A DNA stretch of 64,000 nt from Bog-473 sp963750075 (lineage in GTDB: Bacteria > Actinomycetota > Acidimicrobiia > Acidimicrobiales > RAAP-2): assembly GCA_963750075.1 (NCBI GenBank), contig CAVVPG010000004.1, positions 124,001 to 188,000 of the forward strand, written 5' to 3'. The notes below the pieces were generated by a model, which saw only the letters and a program-made list of their open reading frames with translations, was not told the DNA's origin and searched no databases. Below, piece by piece: positions 9,652 to 18,485 of the stretch. Within the stretch, counting starts at the first letter, position 1, and every line of letters begins with the position of its first letter. The position numbers and the translations under genes are program-made.

Positions 9652-11451
9652 CTACGCGGCGAGGAAGCCGCCCGACTGGTGCGCCCACAGACGACCGTAG
9701 ACGCCGGCACGGCCGGCGGACAGCAGCTCGCTGTGCGTCCCCTGCTCCACGACCCGGCCGCGGTCGAGGACCACGATCCGGTCCAGCCGCGCGATCGTGG
9801 CCAGCCGGTGCGCCACGACCAGCGCCGTCGTGCCTTCCATCAGGTGCCACAGCGCCTCCTGGACGAGCGACTCCGACTCCGAGTCGAGCGCGGAGGTGGC
9901 CTCGTCGAGCACGAGGACGCGCGCGCCCTTCGCCATCGCCTGGGCGATCGCCACCCGCTGGCGCTGGCCACCCGAGAGCTTGAGCCCGCGCTCCCCCACG
10001 ACGGTCTCGTAGCCGTCGGGGAGGCGCTCGACGAACTCGTCCACGTACGCGGCACGGCCCACGGCACGCACCAGGTCCATGTCGACGCCTGGCCCGGACT
10101 CCAGGCCGTAGCAGATGTTCTCCGCGACGGTGCGGTGCAGCATCTGCGGGTCCTGGGGCACGTAGCCGATGTGCCGCCGCAGCGACTGCTGCGCGACGCG
10201 CGCGATGTCCTGCCCGTCGATGGCGATCACACCGCCGTCGCGGTCGGCGAAACGCAACAGCAGCTTGGTCAGCGTCGTCTTGCCCGATCCCGAGGGACCG
10301 ACGAGCCCCACGTGCTCCCCGGCCTCTATCCGCAGGTCCAACCCCTCGAAGAGCGGCTGGCCGGCGCGATAGGAGAACCGCAGGTCCACGAACTCGACGA
10401 GGCCGCGGGGCGCCAGGAGGTCGGGCGCGCCCGGGACGTCGACGATCTCGGGCTCCGTGGCGGCGATGCCGGCGAACTTGGCACACCGGCCGATGGCGCG
10501 CGACATGAGCCGGATGAACTCGAAGGACTCCTCGAGGCTCGTCCCCACGAAGGTGGCGTAGAACAGGATCAGGTAGACGACCCCCGCCGCCGCCACGTGG
10601 TGCAGTGCGAGCAGGACCCCGACGGCCACCGCCGCCCAGTTGAAGAAGGCCATGGCAGACTCCATCTGCAGGCGCGTGGAGGTGAACACGCGTCGGGCCC
10701 GCAGGTCGGCACTGAGGGAGTCACCCACCAGCCTCCCCACGTTGACCTTCTCGCGCCCCTCCGCGGCCTGGGACCGCACCGTCGTGAGGTTGGCGATGGT
10801 GTCGGCGATGACCCCGGTGGCACGGGAGTGGGCGTCGGAGAACTCCTTCTCAGCCGCCACCACCCGGCCCATGCGGTGGTGCAGCACGGCGGCGAACACG
10901 CTGACCAGGGCGGCCATGACCAGCGCGACGGGCCAGGCGACGACGCCGAGGACCACGATGGCCCCGAGCGTGGTGACGCTGATACGCAGGATGCCCCACA
11001 CCATGGCGTCGATCAGCTCGGCGAAGGCCCACGTCGACGTCTCGAGGGTGGCAATCACCTCGCCGGACGGGCGGTCGGTGTGCCACCCGTGGCTGAGCCC
11101 GATCAGGTGGTCGTAGCCGTTGGTGATGGCGCGCCCGAAGGAGCGGAGCGTCGCGCCCCAGTTGAGCCAGCCGCCGATCCGCCCGAACACGGTCGCGGCG
11201 GCCAGCACGACGGCATACGCGACGATCAGCGGGGCGAAGGAGCGCCACGTTCCCGCGGCCGCCCCCGTGCCGGCGATGCGGCCCAGCAGCGCCGCGAAGA
11301 TCAGCGGGGCCGCGACGGCGTTGGCCAGCGTGCCGAGCACGATGGCGGCGCAGCTGCCGGCGAAGGCGGCGCGGTCGGGCCGCATCTGGCTCCAGCAGTA
11401 CGCCAGCGTCGCCTTGTTCGATGCATTCGGGAAGAGGGTGCGATCACCCAT
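9652..11451 (-). CDS. ABC exporter, fused permease-ATPase half transporter
   Basis: A 599-residue type IV ABC exporter subunit, expected to work as a homodimer or with a partner. The N-terminal half (about 20-310) has six membrane spans. The ATPase domain (about 355-590) has Walker A GLVGPSGSGKTTL, Q-loop YVPQDPQM, signature LSGGQRQR, Walker B RVLVLDEATSALD and the switch His in VAHRLAT. ATG 11451 was chosen because it has GGAG at 6-bp spacing and the upstream reading is arginine/proline-rich with no family similarity. The substrate cannot be told from sequence; lipids, peptides or drugs are all possible. It converges with the two-component operon, and nothing nearby identifies its cargo. Confidence 0.93.
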   Translation of the reverse strand: MGDRTLFPNASNKATLAYCWSQMRPDRAAFAGSCAAIVLGTLANAVAAPLIFAALLGRIAGTGAAAGTWRSFAPLIVAYAVVLAAATVFGRIGGWLNWGATLRSFGRAITNGYDHLIGLSHGWHTDRPSGEVIATLETSTWAFAELIDAMVWGILRISVTTLGAIVVLGVVAWPVALVMAALVSVFAAVLHHRMGRVVAAEKEFSDAHSRATGVIADTIANLTTVRSQAAEGREKVNVGRLVGDSLSADLRARRVFTSTRLQMESAMAFFNWAAVAVGVLLALHHVAAAGVVYLILFYATFVGTSLEESFEFIRLMSRAIGRCAKFAGIAATEPEIVDVPGAPDLLAPRGLVEFVDLRFSYRAGQPLFEGLDLRIEAGEHVGLVGPSGSGKTTLTKLLLRFADRDGGVIAIDGQDIARVAQQSLRRHIGYVPQDPQMLHRTVAENICYGLESGPGVDMDLVRAVGRAAYVDEFVERLPDGYETVVGERGLKLSGGQRQRVAIAQAMAKGARVLVLDEATSALDSESESLVQEALWHLMEGTTALVVAHRLATIARLDRIVVLDRGRVVEQGTHSELLSAGRAGVYGRLWAHQSGGFLAA

Positions 11452-11780
11452 GGGAGTCTCCAGGCAAGAGGTTTGGATCGGTCGGGAAGGGCGCACCGGT
11501 GGTGCGCTGCGAGGAAAGCCGGTGGAGGCCGGCGACGGCGCGAGGCCGGACGGGGGCGCGGACGCGGCGTCAGTGGCCGGCGGCGCACGGGAAGGGCCCA
11601 GCCATGCGGGACCTCCCGGCTGCTCCACCGAAGACGGGCAGCAGGACCACGACGGTGGCGCGCGCGGTCAGCTGTGGACGCGTCGCAATTCCTGCCATCT
11701 GGTCACCTCGCTTCGTCTCGTGGTGCAACCTCAGAACCGTAGCGCACCGACGGCGACGGCGCGACACGTTCCGGTGTCGG
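11452..11780. other. 329-bp gap between ruvB and the ABC exporter
   Basis: Both flanking genes are on the minus strand. The gap is G/C-rich and holds one possible small ORF with a good ribosome-binding site (11570-11698, listed separately). I see no clear promoter hexamers or long inverted repeat. Confidence 0.5.
11570..11698 (-). CDS. Possible 42-residue small ORF upstream of the ABC exporter
   Basis: ATG 11698 is preceded by GAGGTGACC, a good Shine-Dalgarno match about 5 bp upstream. The product has a short hydrophobic stretch (about 13-26, ARATVVVLLPVFGGAAG) and no recognisable family. It ends about 120 bp before the ABC start on the same strand, so it could be a leader peptide or small membrane protein. 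In DNA this rich in G and C a chance ORF of this size is quite possible, so the call rests mainly on the ribosome-binding site. Confidence 0.25.
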   Translation of the reverse strand: MAGIATRPQLTARATVVVLLPVFGGAAGRSRMAGPFPCAAGH

Positions 11781-12896
11781 TCAGAACAGCGGCAGCGGGT
11801 CCGGGCCGCCGGACGCGCCCGGCGGCCCCTCGTGCCCGAGGTGCACCCAGGCCCGGCGCGTCGCCACCCGGCCCCGCGCCGTGCGCTGGATCAACCCGCT
11901 CTGCACGAGGAAGGGCTCATAGGCGTCCTCGATCGTGTCGGGCTCCTCGCCGACGCACTGCGACAGCGTCGTCAAACCGACCGGCTGGCCCCCGAAGCGC
12001 GTGCACAGCGTGGTGAGGATGGCCCGGTCGACCTTGTCGAGCCCCAGCTCGTCGACGCCGAACAGCGCGAGGCCTTCGCTCGCCGTGGCGTCGTCGATGA
12101 AGCCCTCCCCGCGCACCTCGGCGAAGTCACGGACCCGGCGCAAGAGCCGGTTCGCCACGCGCGGGGTGCCGCGGGAGCGCTCCGCGATCCGAATGGCACC
12201 CTCGGTGTCGATGCGCACCTTGAGGATCCGGGCCGAGCGCTCGACGATCGCCCGGAGGTCGGCAGGGTCGTAGAGATCGAGACGGCCCACGAAGCCGAAG
12301 CGGTCCCGGAGGGGCCCCGAGACGAGGCCGGTGCGGGTCGTGGCGCCGACGAGCGTGAACTTCGGCAACTCCAGGCGGATCGAACGGGCCGTGGGGCCCT
12401 TGCCGATCAGGATGTCCAGGCGGCCGTCCTCCATGGCCGAGTAGAGCATCTCCTCGACGGAGCGGTGCAGCCGGTGGATCTCGTCGATGAAGAGCACGTC
12501 GCCGTCCTGGAGGTCGGTCAACAGCGCGGCGAGGTCGCCAGCCCGGGTGAGAACCGGCCCGGCGGTGATGCGCAGGCCGGCGGCCATCTCCGCGGCGACG
12601 ATGCCGGCGAGCGAGGTCTTGCCCAACCCGGGGGGCCCGGCGAAGAGGATGTGGTCCACCGGCTGGCGGCGCTGCCGCGCTGCCTGCAGCACGATGCTGA
12701 GGTGCTCGACCAGCTCGGACTGACCCACGAAGTCGTCCAGGGTGCGGGGCCGCAGCCCGACCTCTTCGAGCTCCTCGGTGGAGTCGGACGCCATCGGGTC
12801 GACCACACGCCGGTCCTCGTCGAGGGCGCCGCCCACCAGGTCCTCGTGGTCGTCGGCGGCGACCGCCAGCACCTCGCGACGGGCCCGCGGGCTCAC
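11781..12896 (-). CDS. ruvB: Holliday junction branch migration ATPase RuvB
   Basis: RuvB is the hexameric motor that drives branch migration with RuvA and hands junctions to RuvC. Visible features: LRPRTLDDFVGQ at the start of the AAA+ core, Walker A FAGPPGLGKTSLA, Walker B DVLFIDEIHRL, sensor VGATTRTG, the arginine-finger region SGPLRDRFGF, and the C-terminal winged helix. Start set at GTG 12896 because it overlaps the ruvA stop (GTGA), giving 371 residues. An internal ATG at 12794 would give 337 residues, also within the family range. The ruvC-ruvA-ruvB order is standard. Confidence 0.95.
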   Translation of the reverse strand: MSPRARREVLAVAADDHEDLVGGALDEDRRVVDPMASDSTEELEEVGLRPRTLDDFVGQSELVEHLSIVLQAARQRRQPVDHILFAGPPGLGKTSLAGIVAAEMAAGLRITAGPVLTRAGDLAALLTDLQDGDVLFIDEIHRLHRSVEEMLYSAMEDGRLDILIGKGPTARSIRLELPKFTLVGATTRTGLVSGPLRDRFGFVGRLDLYDPADLRAIVERSARILKVRIDTEGAIRIAERSRGTPRVANRLLRRVRDFAEVRGEGFIDDATASEGLALFGVDELGLDKVDRAILTTLCTRFGGQPVGLTTLSQCVGEEPDTIEDAYEPFLVQSGLIQRTARGRVATRRAWVHLGHEGPPGASGGPDPLPLF

Positions 12897-13516
12897 CGGC
12901 TCGCCAGCTCGCGCAACGCGAGACGGAGCATCTCTTCCACGCCGACATCGTCGCGTAGGCCGTCGAGCGCGCCGCGGATCTCGTCGGGCGCGTACCCGAG
13001 CTCGCTGAGGGCGGCCCGGGCTTCGGCCCGCGAGGTGCGGCTGCCCCGCACCAGGGGATCGTCGCCGGGGAGGGGCGTGCTCCCGTGCTCCAGCGAGAGG
13101 TCGGGCAGGTCGAGCCGGCTCTTCAGCTCGATCAGGAGGCGCGCCGCGGTCTTGCGGCCGACGCCGGGCACCGTGCAGAGCGTGTCGAGATCGTCCTCGA
13201 GGACGGCCGTCGACAGCGCCGCCGGCGAGAGCATCGCCAGTATGGCCAGCGCCAGCGCCGGGCCGACGCCGTGCGACCCCAACAGCACCTCGAAGCACCG
13301 GCGCTCGTCGTCGTGCACGAAGCCGTAGAGGACGATCGCGTCCTCGCGCACGTGGGTGTGCACGAACAGGCTCGCCTCGGTCCCGGTGCCGGCCGCCACG
13401 AGGGCCGCCGCGGTCGCCGGGGTCACCGTCACCCGGTAGCCGACGCCCGCCACGTCGACGATCACCTCGCACTCGCCCGTCCGCAGCACGACGGTCCCAC
13501 GCAACAGTCCGATCAC
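12893..13516 (-). CDS. ruvA: Holliday junction DNA-binding protein RuvA
   Basis: RuvA tetramers hold the four-way junction and load RuvB. The 207-residue product shows the N-terminal OB fold (MIGLLRGTVV and VDVAGVGYRV), the two helix-hairpin-helix motifs (SHGVGPALALAIL and VPGVGRKTAARLLIELK) and the C-terminal RuvB-binding domain (about 160-207, ALSELGYAPDEI). Length and domain order are normal. It overlaps ruvB by 4 bp and follows ruvC by 10 bp. Confidence 0.95.
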   Translation of the reverse strand: MIGLLRGTVVLRTGECEVIVDVAGVGYRVTVTPATAAALVAAGTGTEASLFVHTHVREDAIVLYGFVHDDERRCFEVLLGSHGVGPALALAILAMLSPAALSTAVLEDDLDTLCTVPGVGRKTAARLLIELKSRLDLPDLSLEHGSTPLPGDDPLVRGSRTSRAEARAALSELGYAPDEIRGALDGLRDDVGVEEMLRLALRELASR

Positions 13517-13526
13517 GGCTCGCTCC

Positions 13527-14054
13527 TCATGTCTCGCTTCCTTCTTGTCCCCGCATGGCGGCGACGACGGCCCGTCGCAGGGGCACGGTGGTCAGGTGGC
13601 ACACGGCCAACGCCAGCGCATCGGCGACGTCGGGCGGCCCGTCGACGGCCGGCAACCCCAGCACCTGGGCGACCATGCGTTGCACCTGCTCCTTGCTGGC
13701 CGCGCCGTAGCCGACCAGCCCCTGCTTGACCTCGTTCGCCGTCAACTGGACCACCTCGCAGCCGGCCGCCGCCGCCGCCAGCAGCGCCAGACCGCTCGCC
13801 TGGCCGACCGACATGGCGGTCTTCGCGTTGACCTGGAAGAAGACCCGCTCGACCACGACCACGTCGGGCCGCAGCTCCGCCAACAGGGCGTCCAGCTCCG
13901 TGTGCAGGATCAGCAGGCGCTCCGCGAGGGGCAGCCCGGGGTCGGTCTCGACGACTCCGGCGGCGCGAGCGCGCAGGGCGCTCCCGCCCTCGTCCCGTCC
14001 CACCAGCCCGTAGCCGCAGCGGGACAGCCCGGGGTCGATCCCCAATGCGAACAT
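13527..14054 (-). CDS. ruvC: Crossover junction endodeoxyribonuclease RuvC
   Basis: RuvC resolves Holliday junctions by paired nicking. The 175-residue protein has the RNase H-like fold signature GIDPGLSRCGYG with catalytic D7, the middle acidic residue in VVVERVFFQVN, and the C-terminal acidic/His region PPDVADALALAVCHL. Length is typical. It lies 53 bp downstream of yebC and directly upstream of ruvA. Confidence 0.96.
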   Translation of the reverse strand: MFALGIDPGLSRCGYGLVGRDEGGSALRARAAGVVETDPGLPLAERLLILHTELDALLAELRPDVVVVERVFFQVNAKTAMSVGQASGLALLAAAAAGCEVVQLTANEVKQGLVGYGAASKEQVQRMVAQVLGLPAVDGPPDVADALALAVCHLTTVPLRRAVVAAMRGQEGSET

Positions 14055-14107
14055 GCGTTCGTAGGTTAGCCGGGCCCGGGGGTCAGGCGGCGGACCGTGC
14101 CGCCGGG

Positions 14108-14857
14108 TCAGCCCTCAAAGGTGGCGAGGACCTCGTCGGCGATGTCCGCGTTGGAGTGCACGGCCTGGACGTCGTCATGGTCGTCGATGGCCTCGAGGAG
14201 GCGCAGCACCTTCTTGGCCTCGGACTCGTCGGGGACGGGGACGAGGGTCGTCGGCTCGAGGGAGAGGTCGACGGACTCGGGTGCGATGCCGGCGCCGTCG
14301 AGGGCCGCCCGCACGGACTCGAGGTCGCCCGGCGCGCAGGTGACGACCCACGCCGCTCCGTTGCTCGACATGTCCTCGGCGCCACCCTCCATGGCGATCT
14401 CCATGACCTTGTCCTCGTCGTTGTCGAGGCCCACCGTCACGATGCCCTTGCGCTCGAACTGCCAGCCGACGGCGCCGGGCTCGGCCATGTTGCCGCCGTT
14501 GCGGCTGAAGAGGTTGCGCATCTCGGCGCCGGTGCGGTTGCGGTTGTCGGACAGGGTCTCGACCATGATGGCGACGCCGCCCGGGCCGTAGCCCTCGTAG
14601 GTGATGGCCTCGTAACGGACACCCTCGAGGTCGCCGGTGCCACGCTTGACGGCCTTCTCGATGGTGTCGAGGGGGACGCTGGCGGCACGGGCCTTGCCGA
14701 ACGCGGTGCGCAGGGCGGCGTTGGCCTCGAGGTCGCCTCCCCCGTCACGGGCCGCCACCTCGATGGCGCGGATGCACTTGGCGAAGACCTTGGCACGGGC
14801 CTTGTCCTGGGCGCCCTTGCGGTACTTGGTGGTCGCCCACTTGGAATGGCCCGACAT
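14108..14857 (-). CDS. yebC: YebC/PmpR-family protein
   Basis: A 249-residue member of the YebC/TACO1 family. Members are reported as transcriptional regulators or as factors that help ribosomes through difficult stretches such as polyproline. The start MSGHSKWATTKYRKGAQDKA is the family signature, followed by YEGYGPGGVAIMVE and NLFSRNGGNMAEPGAVGWQF. It is placed upstream of ruvC as in most bacteria. Whether this copy acts in transcription or translation cannot be told from sequence. Confidence 0.95.
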   Translation of the reverse strand: MSGHSKWATTKYRKGAQDKARAKVFAKCIRAIEVAARDGGGDLEANAALRTAFGKARAASVPLDTIEKAVKRGTGDLEGVRYEAITYEGYGPGGVAIMVETLSDNRNRTGAEMRNLFSRNGGNMAEPGAVGWQFERKGIVTVGLDNDEDKVMEIAMEGGAEDMSSNGAAWVVTCAPGDLESVRAALDGAGIAPESVDLSLEPTTLVPVPDESEAKKVLRLLEAIDDHDDVQAVHSNADIADEVLATFEG

Positions 14858-14966
14858 TGCGGCACGATTCTATCGGCGACGCCCCGCCCGGGTGCCGGGT
14901 CGCCGCCTCTCTCCGTCGCTCGGGCGTCGCTGCAGGGCGGGCGGGACCCGCATACGCTCCGTGACC

Positions 14967-16013
14967 ATGACTCCCCCCGCGCAGATCCACGCCCACCGTC
15001 GCTCAGGACCTCGCGGAGGCCTCGGATCGCGGCCGCGGTCCCGCTCGCGGCGCCTGCTGCTGCTCGGTGGCGCCCTGGGCGCCGGGGCCGCCGCCGGGGC
15101 GGCCTACCGGCGCCTCGCCGCCGGTGACGCCGCGGCCGGGCGGGACGAGGGGCGGGTGGCGCTCGGCTGGGGCCGTCAGGGCCGGCCCGACCATCGCGTG
15201 GTGCGGACGCCCGACGGGGCACACCTCGCCGTGTGGGACCTCGAGGGCGACGGCCCCGAAACCGGTGTCGTGGTGCTCCCACACTGCTGGGGCTGCAGCC
15301 ACGAGATCTGGGTGCCTGTCGCCCGTCGGCTTCTCGAGCACGGCCATCGGGTCGTGCTCTACGACCAGCGCGGGCACGGTGCCAGCACGAGGGGCACGGC
15401 GCCGTTGGCCGTCGACACCCTTGCCCACGACCTGAGCGCAGTCCTCGAGGCGACCGACGTGCGCGACGCCGTGCTCGCCGGTCACTCCATGGGCGGCATG
15501 ACGATCATGTCGCTGGCGACGCACCGGCCCGACGTCCTCCGGGAGCGGGCCAAGGCGACCGTCCTGGTGGCCACGGCGGCCACGAACGTGGGTGATCGGT
15601 CGGCCCGCGTCGCCGAGGTGGCGGGCCAGGTGATCGCGTCGCCGCTCGTCAGCCGGGCGATGCGGGGGCGCAACGGGCACCTCCTCGTGCGCACCGTCTT
15701 CGGCGCCGGTGCGGACCGGTCCCATCTGGACCTGACCCGGGAGCTCTTCGCCGACTGCGACGGCACCGTGCGGGGCGACTTCATGGTGTCGTTGGCGACG
15801 ATAGACCTGCTCGAAGGCATCGCCGCGATGGAGGTGCCGACGACCGTGATGGTCGGGAGCCGGGACACCTTGACCGTTCCCGCCAAGGCGGACCAGATCG
15901 TGTCGACGGTCCCGGGGGCGCGGCTGGTCACCCTGCGGGACCGGGGCCACATGCTGCCGTTGGAGGACCCTGACGCCGTGACCGACGAGATCGTGCGGGC
16001 CGTGAAGGGATAG
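14967..16013 (+). CDS. Alpha/beta-fold hydrolase with N-terminal signal or anchor
   Basis: A 348-residue serine hydrolase. Residues 20-47 form an Arg-rich stretch followed by a hydrophobic Gly/Ala-rich segment (LLLLGGALGAGAAAGAAY), likely a signal sequence or membrane anchor. The hydrolase core has the oxyanion region VVVLPHCWGCS, YDQRGHGAST, the nucleophile elbow AGHSMGG with S174, the acid D300 in VGSRDTLTVP and H328 in RGHMLPLEDP, so the triad is complete. ATG 14967 has no Shine-Dalgarno; TACGCT at 14953-14958 could be a -10 for a leaderless transcript. It is divergent from yebC and convergent with purU. The substrate is unknown; esterase and lipase roles are both possible. Confidence 0.88.
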   Translation: MTPPAQIHAHRRSGPRGGLGSRPRSRSRRLLLLGGALGAGAAAGAAYRRLAAGDAAAGRDEGRVALGWGRQGRPDHRVVRTPDGAHLAVWDLEGDGPETGVVVLPHCWGCSHEIWVPVARRLLEHGHRVVLYDQRGHGASTRGTAPLAVDTLAHDLSAVLEATDVRDAVLAGHSMGGMTIMSLATHRPDVLRERAKATVLVATAATNVGDRSARVAEVAGQVIASPLVSRAMRGRNGHLLVRTVFGAGADRSHLDLTRELFADCDGTVRGDFMVSLATIDLLEGIAAMEVPTTVMVGSRDTLTVPAKADQIVSTVPGARLVTLRDRGHMLPLEDPDAVTDEIVRAVKG

Positions 16014-16016
16014 CCG

Positions 16017-16886
16017 CTACGGGAAGACGACCGTCTTGTTGCCGTTCAGCAGCACGCGGTCCTCGAGGTGCCAGCGCAGGCCCCGGGCCAGCACCGTGCG
16101 CTCCACGTCCCGGCCCACCCGCCGCAGCTCCTCGACGGAGTCGCCGTGGTCGATGCGCCGGGTGTCCTGCTCGATGATCGGGCCCTCGTCCAGCGCGGCC
16201 GTCACGTAGTGGCACGTGGCGCCGATCAGCTTCACGCCACGCTCGAACGCCTGGTGGTACGGCCGGGCGCCGGCGAACGAGGGCAGGAACGAGTGGTGGA
16301 TGTTGATGATGCGCCCGGGGCGGGCGGCGCAGAATTCCGGCGGGAGGATCTGCATGTAGCGAGCGAGGACGATCACGTCGACCTGCGCGCGCTCGAGCAC
16401 GCGCGCAATCTCCTCGAACGCCTTCGCCTTGGCATCGGGCTCGGCCCGGGCGACGATCGGCACGCACCGGAAGTGGACGCCGTGCCACTCGACGATCCCG
16501 CGCAGGTCCTCGTGGTTCGAGATCACGCAGGGGATGTCGCACTCGATCTCGTCGGCGCGCCAGCGGTGGAGGAGGTCCGCCACGCAGTGGTCCTCCTTGC
16601 TGGCGAGAAGCGCGACACGCTTGGGCCGGTCGGTGTCGGTCAGGTGCCACTCCATGTCGAATTCTGCGGCCACGGGCTGGAGGGCGGACGCCAGCTCGTC
16701 GGGGCCGAACCCCGGCGGGAGGGTGTCGGCGACGATCTCGATCCGCAGGAAGAAGCGGCCCGTCTGCAGGTCGCCGTGCTGGGCCGCCTCGAGGACCGAC
16801 CCGCCGTGGCCGGCGATCAGCCCCGTCACGGCGGCGACGATGCCGATGCGGTCGGGGCAGGTGACGGTCAGCACGTAGCGGCGCAT
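16017..16886 (-). CDS. purU: Formyltetrahydrofolate deformylase
   Basis: PurU hydrolyses 10-formyl-tetrahydrofolate to formate and tetrahydrofolate, balancing the one-carbon pool. The 289-residue protein has an N-terminal ACT domain (about 1-80, VLTVTCPDRIGIVAAVTG) and a C-terminal formyltransferase-like domain with VLARYMQILPPEF, INIHHSFLPSFAGA and GVKLIGATCHYV...LDEGPIIEQD. The NIHHSFLP and LDEGPIIEQ motifs are the family signature. Start at ATG 16886 (MRRYVLTVTCPDRIG); the longer reading upstream is Arg-rich and unlike the family. It follows pdxT by 11 bp. Confidence 0.95.
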   Translation of the reverse strand: MRRYVLTVTCPDRIGIVAAVTGLIAGHGGSVLEAAQHGDLQTGRFFLRIEIVADTLPPGFGPDELASALQPVAAEFDMEWHLTDTDRPKRVALLASKEDHCVADLLHRWRADEIECDIPCVISNHEDLRGIVEWHGVHFRCVPIVARAEPDAKAKAFEEIARVLERAQVDVIVLARYMQILPPEFCAARPGRIINIHHSFLPSFAGARPYHQAFERGVKLIGATCHYVTAALDEGPIIEQDTRRIDHGDSVEELRRVGRDVERTVLARGLRWHLEDRVLLNGNKTVVFP

Positions 16887-16897
16887 GGGCGCGGTCG

Positions 16898-17584
16898 CTA
16901 CCCGGCCAGGCGGTCGTCGGCGTCGGCATCGCCGGCACCGGCTGCCGTGTGGCCGCACATCTGCACGAAGAGCCGGTGCACCCGCCGGTCGGAGGTCAGC
17001 TCGGGATGGAACGACGAGGCCAGCACCCGGCCCTGGCGCACGAGCACGGGGACGCCGTCCAACGCGGCCAGCACCTCGACCCCCGCACCGACCGACACCA
17101 CCACGGGCGCCCGGATGAAGACGGCCGGCAGCGGCGGCCCCTCCCCCGGGCCGAGGCGCACCTCGCTCTCGAAGGACTGCACCTGGCGGCCGTAGCCGTT
17201 GCGGCGCACGACCGCATCGAGCACCCCGAAGGTGCGCTGGTCCGGACGCCCGTCGAGGACCTCCCGGGCCACGAGGACGAGGCCGGCGCAGGTCCCGAGG
17301 ATCGGCAGCGCCGGGCCGTCGGACCGCGGGGTCAGCCGCACGGCCAGGGCGTCGAACAACCCCGTCGACTCGAGGAGCATCGACAGCGTCGTCGACTCGC
17401 CGCCCGGCAGCACCAGGCCGTCGAGCCCGTCGAGGTCGGCGGGGCGCTTGACCACCCGTGCCGTGCTGCCGACGTCGCCCAGGGCGGCGAGGTGCTCGCG
17501 CACGTCCCCCTGCAGGTCGAGCACACCGATCAGAGGACCCAGCTCCGGCCCCGGGCCCCGCGTCGCCGCCGAGCCCGCTACCAC
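16898..17584 (-). CDS. pdxT: Pyridoxal 5'-phosphate synthase, glutaminase subunit PdxT
   Basis: PdxT releases ammonia from glutamine and channels it to PdxS for vitamin B6 synthesis. The 228-residue protein has IGVLDLQGDVREHLAAL, the GGES motif (61-64), nucleophile C99 in ILGTCAGLVLVA, the FIRAP motif (157-161) and H193/E195 in SSFHPELT, completing the triad. Start set at GTG 17584, overlapping the end of pdxS by 7 bp; this gives about 17 residues before the conserved strand, slightly longer than usual. The C-terminal 15 residues are an unconserved Ala/Asp-rich tail. Confidence 0.94.
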   Translation of the reverse strand: MVAGSAATRGPGPELGPLIGVLDLQGDVREHLAALGDVGSTARVVKRPADLDGLDGLVLPGGESTTLSMLLESTGLFDALAVRLTPRSDGPALPILGTCAGLVLVAREVLDGRPDQRTFGVLDAVVRRNGYGRQVQSFESEVRLGPGEGPPLPAVFIRAPVVVSVGAGVEVLAALDGVPVLVRQGRVLASSFHPELTSDRRVHRLFVQMCGHTAAGAGDADADDRLAG

Positions 17585-18453
17585 CCCCGGTCGGCGAGAT
17601 GCTCGCCGTACTGGGAAGCCTCCAGCCCCCGCATCGCCTCGCCCAGGCCGCGCGACACCTTCGCCACGTGCTCGGCGTCGGTGAAGTGTGCCGTCGCCTC
17701 CACGATGGCCGAGGCCATGCGGGCCGGGTCGGACGACTTGAAGATGCCCGAGCCGACGAACACGGCCTCCGCCCCGAGCTGCATCACCAGCGCGGCGTCG
17801 GCCGGGGTCGCGATGCCGCCCGCGCAGAACAGGGGCACCGGGAGCTTGCCCGTGGCGTGGAGCTCCTGCACCAGGCCGATGGGCGCCGACAACTCCTTGG
17901 CCCAGCCGTAGAGCTCGGCCTCGTCGGCCTGGGTGATGGAGCGGATCGCGCCGAGGATCGACCGCAGGTGGCGCACGGCCTCGACGATGTTGCCCGTCCC
18001 CGCCTCGCCCTTGGAGCGGATCATGGCCGCGCCCTCGCTGATACGGCGCAGCGCCTCGCCCAGGTTCGTCGCCCCGCACACGAACGGCACCGTGAAGCGC
18101 CACTTGTCGATGTGGTACGCCTCGTCGGCGGGCGTCAGCACCTCGGACTCGTCGACGAAATCGACACCCAGGGACTGCAGCACCTGCGCCTCGGCGAAGT
18201 GCCCGATGCGGGCCTTGGCCATGACCGGGATCGTCACGGCCTCGATGATCCCCTCGATCAGCAGTGGGTCGCTCATGCGCGCCACGCCGCCGTCCCGGCG
18301 GATGTCGGCCGGCACCCGCTCGAGGGCCATGACGGAGACGGCACCGGCGTCTTCGGCGATCTTGGCCTGCTCCGCGTTGACGACGTCCATGACGACGCCG
18401 CCCCGCAGCATGTCCGCCAATCCCCGCTTGACGGTGAAGGTCCCGGTGGTCAT
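17578..18453 (-). CDS. pdxS: Pyridoxal 5'-phosphate synthase, lyase subunit PdxS
   Basis: PdxS condenses ribose 5-phosphate, glyceraldehyde 3-phosphate and ammonia into PLP. The 291-residue (beta/alpha)8 protein is highly conserved: KRGLADMLRGGVVMDVVN, the first catalytic lysine K80 in IPVMAKARIGHF, the second K148 in MIRSKGEAGTGN, and the phosphate-binding region FCAGGIATPADAAL...VFVGSGIFKS. Length is normal. Together with pdxT it forms the ribose-5-phosphate-dependent PLP synthase complex. Confidence 0.97.
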   Translation of the reverse strand: MTTGTFTVKRGLADMLRGGVVMDVVNAEQAKIAEDAGAVSVMALERVPADIRRDGGVARMSDPLLIEGIIEAVTIPVMAKARIGHFAEAQVLQSLGVDFVDESEVLTPADEAYHIDKWRFTVPFVCGATNLGEALRRISEGAAMIRSKGEAGTGNIVEAVRHLRSILGAIRSITQADEAELYGWAKELSAPIGLVQELHATGKLPVPLFCAGGIATPADAALVMQLGAEAVFVGSGIFKSSDPARMASAIVEATAHFTDAEHVAKVSRGLGEAMRGLEASQYGEHLADRGW

Positions 18454-18485
18454 GCCTCCAGTCTACGAGGGCGAGGCGCCCCGTC

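Noticed and set aside
7685..10486. 933-codon minus-strand ORF across the kinase
   Set aside because: Its N-terminal portion is an off-frame reading of the ABC exporter and the rest is antisense to the kinase; no recognisable domain.
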